Source of the DNA: Rhodospirillales bacterium
GTDB taxonomy: Bacteria; Pseudomonadota; Alphaproteobacteria; Acetobacterales; Acetobacteraceae
Direction: 5' to 3'
Length of the DNA stretch: 40,546 nt
NCBI GenBank assembly: GCA_028869315.1
Contig: JAGWSV010000131.1
Location: forward strand, 1 to 40,546
This document shows, in pieces, positions 36,249-40,546 of this stretch (within the stretch, counting starts at the first letter, position 1; every line of letters begins with the position of its first letter). Position numbers and translations under genes: made by a program. The notes beneath the pieces were generated by a model that made no database searches, was not told the origin of the DNA, and saw nothing but the letters and a program-made list of their open reading frames with translations.

Positions 36249-37163
36249 ATGCGCGTCTCCCAGCGTGTGAAGAAGATCCTGGACTGGTATGAGGGCGATC
36301 CGCCCGGCGTGAAGGCCAACCTCGCGCGCATCCTGATGCACGGCAAGCTCGGCGGCACCGGCAAGGTCGTGATCCTGCCGGTCGACCAGGGGTTCGAGCA
36401 TGGCCCCGCACGCAGCTTCGCGCCCAACCCGCCGGCCTACGACCCGCACTACCACTACCAGCTGGCGCTGGAGGCGGGTCTGTCCGCGTACGCGGCGCCG
36501 CTTGGCATGATCGCGGCCGGGGCTGACACCTATGCCGGGGCGCTGCCGACCATCCTGAAAGTGAACAGCTCCAACAGCCTCGCCACCAGCAAGGACCAGG
36601 CGGTGACGGCGGGGGTGAAGGACGCGCTGCGGCTCGGCTGCGCCGCCATCGGCTTCACCATGTATCCAGCCAGCGAATACGCCTTCGAGCAGATGGAAGA
36701 GCTGCGGGAGCTGGCGGCGGAAGCCAAGTCCTGCGGCCTCGCGGTGGTGGTCTGGAGCTACCCGCGCGGCCCCGCGCTCGACAAGGCGGCGGAAACCGCG
36801 GTCGATATCTGCGCCTATGCCGCGCACATGGCGGCGCTCATGGGCGCCACCATCATCAAGGTGAAGCCGCCGACCCAGCACATCGGGCTGGACGCGGCGC
36901 GCAAGGCCTATGAGGGGGTCGACATCTCCACCCTGCCGAAGCGGGTCGAGCACGTCATGCAGTGCGCCTTCAACGGCAAGCGGGTGGTCGTGTTCTCCGG
37001 CGGCGAGGCGAAAGGCCTCGACGCGATCTTCGCGGAGATCCGCGGCCTGCGCGACGGCGGCGCCAGCGGCAGCATCATCGGCCGCAACACGTTCCAGCGG
37101 CCGAAGGAGCAGGCGCTCGATATGCTCGGCAAGATCATCGACATCTACCTGAGCAAGGACTGA
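36249..37163 (+). CDS. fbaB: Class I fructose-bisphosphate aldolase (DhnA/FbaB type)
   Basis: The enzyme reversibly splits fructose 1,6-bisphosphate in glycolysis and gluconeogenesis by a Schiff-base mechanism. The 304-aa TIM barrel shows [13 protein letters not shown] (about 39-51), FTMYPAS, and IIKVKPP with lysines 204 and 206, one of which should be the Schiff-base lysine, and the phosphate loops FSGGEAKG and GSIIGRN. It is the DhnA-like class I form, not the zinc class II. AGGAACGGAAGGG-type purine sequence precedes the start. thiE follows within 5 bases. Confidence 0.93.
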   Translation: MRVSQRVKKILDWYEGDPPGVKANLARILMHGKLGGTGKVVILPVDQGFEHGPARSFAPNPPAYDPHYHYQLALEAGLSAYAAPLGMIAAGADTYAGALPTILKVNSSNSLATSKDQAVTAGVKDALRLGCAAIGFTMYPASEYAFEQMEELRELAAEAKSCGLAVVVWSYPRGPALDKAAETAVDICAYAAHMAALMGATIIKVKPPTQHIGLDAARKAYEGVDISTLPKRVEHVMQCAFNGKRVVVFSGGEAKGLDAIFAEIRGLRDGGASGSIIGRNTFQRPKEQALDMLGKIIDIYLSKD

Positions 37164-37168
37164 TCCCG

Positions 37169-37819
37169 GTGGACACGCTCGGCGGCACCGGCTGCCGGGT
37201 CTACCTGATCACCCCGCCCACGTTCGATCCGCTGCCGTTCGCCGACCGGCTGGCCGCGGCGCTTGACGCGGGCGACGTTGCGGCCGTGCAGCTGCGGCTG
37301 AAGGACGTGCCGGACGACGTCTGGCAACGGTCCATCGACGCGCTGCGCCCGGTGGCGCAGTCGCGCGACGTGGCCTTCCTGCTGAACGACCGCGCCGACC
37401 TGGTGCGCAAAACCGGGTGCGACGGGGTGCATGTCGGCCAGGAAGACGTGCCGGCGCGGCAGGCGCGGGCTTTGATCGGGCCGGACCTGACCCTCGGCGT
37501 CACCTGCAAGGCAAGCCGGGACCTGGCGATGCAGGCCGGGGAGGACGGTGCCGACTACGTGGCGTTCGGCGCCTTCTTCCCCTCCACCACGAAAGAAGTG
37601 ACCCGCACCGCCGATCCCGAGATCCTGCGCTGGTGGTCGGAGCTGATGGAACTGCCCTGCTGCGCGATCGGGGGCATCACGGCGGAGAATTGTGGGCCGC
37701 TGGTCCGGGCGGGGGCGGATTTCCTGGCGGTGGTGGGCGCGATCTGGAACCATCCCGACGGCCCGGCGGGCGGCGTGCGGGCCATGAACGCGGCCATCAC
37801 CGCAGCGGCGGCAGGGTAG
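37169..37819 (+). CDS. thiE: Thiamine-phosphate synthase ThiE
   Basis: ThiE joins the pyrimidine and thiazole halves of thiamine. The 216-aa TIM barrel has VYLITPP at its N-terminus, VQLRLKD (pyrophosphate site), [28 protein letters not shown] (thiazole phosphate loop) and AIGGIT. The start is a GTG at 37169, five bases after the aldolase stop, because no ATG gives the conserved N-terminus. The related non-catalytic TenI is less likely given the intact motifs. Other thi genes are not nearby. Confidence 0.9.
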   Translation: MDTLGGTGCRVYLITPPTFDPLPFADRLAAALDAGDVAAVQLRLKDVPDDVWQRSIDALRPVAQSRDVAFLLNDRADLVRKTGCDGVHVGQEDVPARQARALIGPDLTLGVTCKASRDLAMQAGEDGADYVAFGAFFPSTTKEVTRTADPEILRWWSELMELPCCAIGGITAENCGPLVRAGADFLAVVGAIWNHPDGPAGGVRAMNAAITAAAAG

Positions 37820-37828
37820 GGCCGCGAC

Positions 37829-38575
37829 ATGGCGCGTCTCAGCGTCAACCTCAACAAGATCGCGCTGCTGCGCAATTCGCGCCATACCGGGGTGCCGGAC
37901 GTGGTGCATTTCGCCCGCATCGCACTGGCTTCCGGCGCGCGCGGCATCACCGTGCATCCGCGCCCCGACGAGCGGCATATCCGCGCCAGCGACGTCCCCG
38001 CGATCGCGAGCGCGATGGCGGGGCAGCGGCCGGGGATGGAATTCAACATCGAGGGCTATCCGGACCCGCGGCTGCTCGCGATCGTCGACGCGGTGCGGCC
38101 GGAGCAGGTGACCCTGGTGCCGGACGCGCCGGATGCCTTCACCTCCGAACGCGGTTGGGCGCTCGATGCGCGGGAACGCGCGGTGGCGGAGCCGGCGATA
38201 GCGGCGCTGCACGCGCTGGGGGCGCGGGTGATCCTGTTCATCGATCCCGACCCGGCGGCGCCGGGCAAGGCCCGCGCGGCGGGGGCGGACGGGGTGGAGA
38301 TCTATACCGGGTCCTACGCCGCCGCGTTTCGTGCCGGCGAGCCGGCGGCGGCGCTGGAGGCCTGCGTGGCGGCGGCGGCGGCCGGACGGGATGCGGGGCT
38401 GGTGGTGAACGCCGGGCATGATCTGAACCTGCGCAACATTCCGCCGCTGTTGGCGCGGACGGAATTCCTGGCGGAAGCCTCGATCGGCCACGAACTGACG
38501 GTGGATGCGCTGGAGATGGGATTTGCCGCGGCGGTGGCGGCGTATGCGGGAGCGCTGGGGGGAGCGGCGGCGTAG
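37829..38575 (+). CDS. pdxJ: Pyridoxine 5'-phosphate synthase PdxJ
   Basis: PdxJ closes the ring of pyridoxine phosphate from 1-deoxyxylulose 5-phosphate and 3-amino-2-oxopropyl phosphate. The 248-aa TIM barrel shows LSVNLNKIALLRNSR at the start, GITVHPRPDERHI, LVPDAPDAFTSE, VNAGHDLNL and IGHEL near the end, all PdxJ signatures. It ends a hypothetical-fbaB-thiE-pdxJ transcript, joining vitamin B1 and B6 synthesis genes that both draw on triose and deoxyxylulose phosphates. Its stop is 6 bases from the convergent permease stop. Confidence 0.95.
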   Translation: MARLSVNLNKIALLRNSRHTGVPDVVHFARIALASGARGITVHPRPDERHIRASDVPAIASAMAGQRPGMEFNIEGYPDPRLLAIVDAVRPEQVTLVPDAPDAFTSERGWALDARERAVAEPAIAALHALGARVILFIDPDPAAPGKARAAGADGVEIYTGSYAAAFRAGEPAAALEACVAAAAAGRDAGLVVNAGHDLNLRNIPPLLARTEFLAEASIGHELTVDALEMGFAAAVAAYAGALGGAAA

Positions 38576-38581
38576 CGGGCG

Positions 38582-40120
38582 CTACGGGCCGCGATGTGGG
38601 CCCCCTCCTGGGTTCATGGTCTGCACCGTGGTCGTTGGTAGCGTCGTGCAGTCCGCCTTGTGCGTCTCACTGAGTGCGTTCACAAGGTTCGTAACCAATA
38701 CCACCGCGGCACAAAAGACCAGCAATTCGAGTGGGGCCCGTTTGGCCGGACTGTCGGCGCGGGCGCCTCTGGGAAATAGCTGGACGATGACATAGACCAG
38801 GATTCCGGCAGCGATCCCGACATCGAGCCGCAAGGTTATCGACGTGAGGACCGACGTTGCGGCGGCGGGCAGGAGCCCGAGCGCCCGCGCGCGTGATTCG
38901 ACCTCCTGCTGCTCGGCCACCGGCAGATCGCGGAACCCGGGATCTTCTCGCAGGCGTCGGGTGGACACGGGAAAGGTGAACGACTCGGCGATCACCAGCA
39001 GTCCGACGAAGAACAGGGTCGGCAGCGCCGCGATCCGCGGGATCACTTCCAGGATCGGGAGCCCTTCGTGAATGGAGGCTAGTCCGAACAGAGCCAGCAA
39101 CGCAAAGCCTCCGGCGACCACATAAGTCGTGGTGCCGGTGCGCCCGCCGGCCTTCCATCCCGCATGGTTCTCGGCGTAGTACGTGATGGGGGTAACGCCG
39201 AGCACCGAAGCGAGAATATTGAAACCTGAATCGATCCACATCCCCGCATCGATGATCATCGAGGCTCGATTTTCACCGATCGCTGCGCGAACATGGTTCT
39301 GACGCACATATTCGATCGGGCTGCCCGCGATATCCAGGGTCATGATGAAGAACACGGCTATTCCATAGCCGATATAGGCCTCAAGATCGGAGATGCGCAT
39401 GACCGAAAGCGATCCCGGCAGTGCCCAAGCCCAATAGACCGGGGCGTGGCCCTCCGGCACCGCCGGGGCATGTCCGTGCCAGATTCCAAGCCATACGAAA
39501 GCGGCGACGATGACGATCGAGATCGAGAACGCCGCGGAATCCAGGAGGCTGGCGGTCTTCAGAACCGTTTCCCCAATGTCGTCACGTTCCTTGAGATAGA
39601 GATAGACCAGCTTCGAGCCGATGATGATGGCGAGGCCAAGAATGAACAGACCGTAGGCCCAGCGCTTGCCCGGCGCGCTCGCAAGGCCCGAGCTGTCGTT
39701 GGCGAAGATGTCGATCTGCGTGACAGAAACGGTGGTCAGAATTGCACCGACTCCCGCCTTGATCGCATAGAAGATCTGGTCCGGCACGCCGTCTATCAGC
39801 TTCCTCCGCCAGGAGGAAAGCGACATGATCAGGACCAGCAGCGAGCACATCCCGCAGATCAGGATCAAATCCTGCCACGGGGCGTGCTCGCTCCGGGCGA
39901 ACTCCTGGGTGAAGACATTCAGGCCCATCCCGCAGGCGAGAGCGGCCGGAATATTGAGCTTCCAGCCAGCCACGAATGACGCCAGGGCGGCAATCCCGCA
40001 GGTGGCAAGAAACACGGCCGCGGACGGCATGTTGATTTCCTGCAGGATAACAGGGTTTAGGAACGCAATGTATGACATCGCAAAGAAGGTGGCGACGCCT
40101 GCGAAGAATTCCTTCATCAT
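38582..40120 (-). CDS. NCS2-family (AzgA-like) purine permease
   Basis: The 512-aa polytopic membrane protein has about 12-14 helices. It starts with EFFAGVATFFAMSYIAFLNP, the AzgA-type opening, and has PITYYAENHAGWKAGGRTG in the middle, the substrate-site region of adenine, guanine and hypoxanthine permeases. Purine base uptake is likely; exact specificity is not readable. The start at 40120 (MMKEFF) is chosen over 40159, whose extra residues are not family-like. An ISAs1-type element begins upstream of it. Confidence 0.87.
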   Translation of the reverse strand: MMKEFFAGVATFFAMSYIAFLNPVILQEINMPSAAVFLATCGIAALASFVAGWKLNIPAALACGMGLNVFTQEFARSEHAPWQDLILICGMCSLLVLIMSLSSWRRKLIDGVPDQIFYAIKAGVGAILTTVSVTQIDIFANDSSGLASAPGKRWAYGLFILGLAIIIGSKLVYLYLKERDDIGETVLKTASLLDSAAFSISIVIVAAFVWLGIWHGHAPAVPEGHAPVYWAWALPGSLSVMRISDLEAYIGYGIAVFFIMTLDIAGSPIEYVRQNHVRAAIGENRASMIIDAGMWIDSGFNILASVLGVTPITYYAENHAGWKAGGRTGTTTYVVAGGFALLALFGLASIHEGLPILEVIPRIAALPTLFFVGLLVIAESFTFPVSTRRLREDPGFRDLPVAEQQEVESRARALGLLPAAATSVLTSITLRLDVGIAAGILVYVIVQLFPRGARADSPAKRAPLELLVFCAAVVLVTNLVNALSETHKADCTTLPTTTVQTMNPGGGPHRGP

Positions 40121-40309
40121 CGGTCTCGCGCTTGGTGGGATTCCATGCCAGCAGGCCATCCTGTCCTGGTCGGGACGGCCTTAGACTTAATCTCAATGCC
40201 GACGATGGCGCAATGGTTGCGGCGCAGGGCAATCGGGTGAAGGAGTGCGTGACAAACGGCGAAAGCGCTGAATCGATGCCGACCCTCGATTCACTTTGGA
40301 GGGGACAAC

Positions 40310-40546
40310 ATGGACGAGACGCCACAGGACCGGGGGAAGCTGTTCGAGGCGACGGCTTTTCTCAGCTATTTCAATGATCTGGACGATACCCGCCAGCCCG
40401 GCAAAGTGATCTACCCGCTCGACGAGGTATTGCTCCTGTCACTGCTCGCCGTGCTCGCTGGCGCCGAGACCTTCACCGACATCGCTCGCTTCGGCGACAA
40501 GAAGCTGCCGCTGCTGCGCCGTCTCCGCCCGTCCCGCGATGGAACC
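40310..40546 (+). CDS. ISAs1-family transposase, N-terminal part (cut by window edge)
   Basis: The first 79 codons are present: MDETPQDRGKLFEATAFLSY, DLDDTRQPGKVIYPLDEVLL and AETFTDIARFGDKKLPLLR. This is the transposase-associated N-terminal domain of ISAs1-family elements; the DDE catalytic part lies past the window. GGAGGGGACAAC provides the ribosome site. The frame is open to the edge, so the copy may be intact. The left inverted repeat, expected in 40121-40309, was not identified. Confidence 0.87.
   Translation, partial: MDETPQDRGKLFEATAFLSYFNDLDDTRQPGKVIYPLDEVLLLSLLAVLAGAETFTDIARFGDKKLPLLRRLRPSRDGT

Noticed and set aside
40121-40309. Left inverted repeat of the ISAs1-family element
   Set aside because: No convincing terminal repeat could be picked without the other end, which lies outside the window.

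Overview
The window reads as ordinary chromosome of a high-GC alphaproteobacterium, most probably of the Acetobacteraceae. This is inferred from the GC-rich codon use, a System I (Ccm) cytochrome c operon, an alphaproteobacterial LexA with a GTTC-N7-GTTC box, a zauP-zapA-6S RNA-fau cluster and a PleD-type diguanylate cyclase. No rRNA, tRNA or CRISPR array was seen. Most genes are housekeeping genes packed in short operons with 4-base ATGA or GTGA overlaps.

Layout. 1-1.2 kb: the start of an unknown leftward gene, then an EVE-domain protein and a Rieske protein (leftward). 1.4-6.6 kb: ccmC-ccmD-ccmE-ccmF-ccmG-ccmH-ccmI, a tightly coupled cytochrome c maturation operon without ccmA and ccmB. 6.7-8.2 kb: an unusual TPR plus ATP-grasp-like protein. 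8.3-9.9 kb: lexA with its own SOS box, divergent from a MarR regulator. 10.2-14.1 kb: a secreted PRC-barrel protein, a MOSC protein and clpB. 14.1-17.6 kb (leftward): a thiolase-like protein with a DUF35-type OB partner, both lacking hallmark cysteines, a PhoR-like histidine kinase and a TerB-like protein; two copies of a hairpin repeat lie between the last two. 17.6-20.2 kb is the one accessory-looking stretch: an unexplained gap, a decayed IS630-family element and a PEP-CTERM surface protein with its own promoter and terminator.

20.3-28.5 kb: a lipoprotein and a GNAT enzyme (leftward), then an alpha/beta hydrolase and lptF-lptG-lptD-surA for outer-membrane LPS and protein assembly. 28.8-32.1 kb: cydD-cydC (leftward). 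32.3-33.7 kb: pleD. 33.8-35.6 kb (leftward): rpmG, fau, a 6S RNA candidate, zapA and a zauP-like gene. 35.8-38.6 kb: a hypothetical gene, class I fructose-bisphosphate aldolase, thiE and pdxJ. 38.6-40.1 kb: an NCS2/AzgA-type permease (leftward). The window ends inside an ISAs1-family transposase gene.

Functionally, Ccm and CydDC both serve periplasmic thiol and heme chemistry for respiration, and LptF, LptG, LptD, SurA and the lipoprotein serve the outer envelope. The least explained items are the TPR/ATP-grasp protein, the cysteine-poor thiolase/OB pair, the duplicated hairpins upstream of phoR, and the PEP-CTERM gene whose reading frame runs on from the dead transposase. No clearly new multi-gene system was found.
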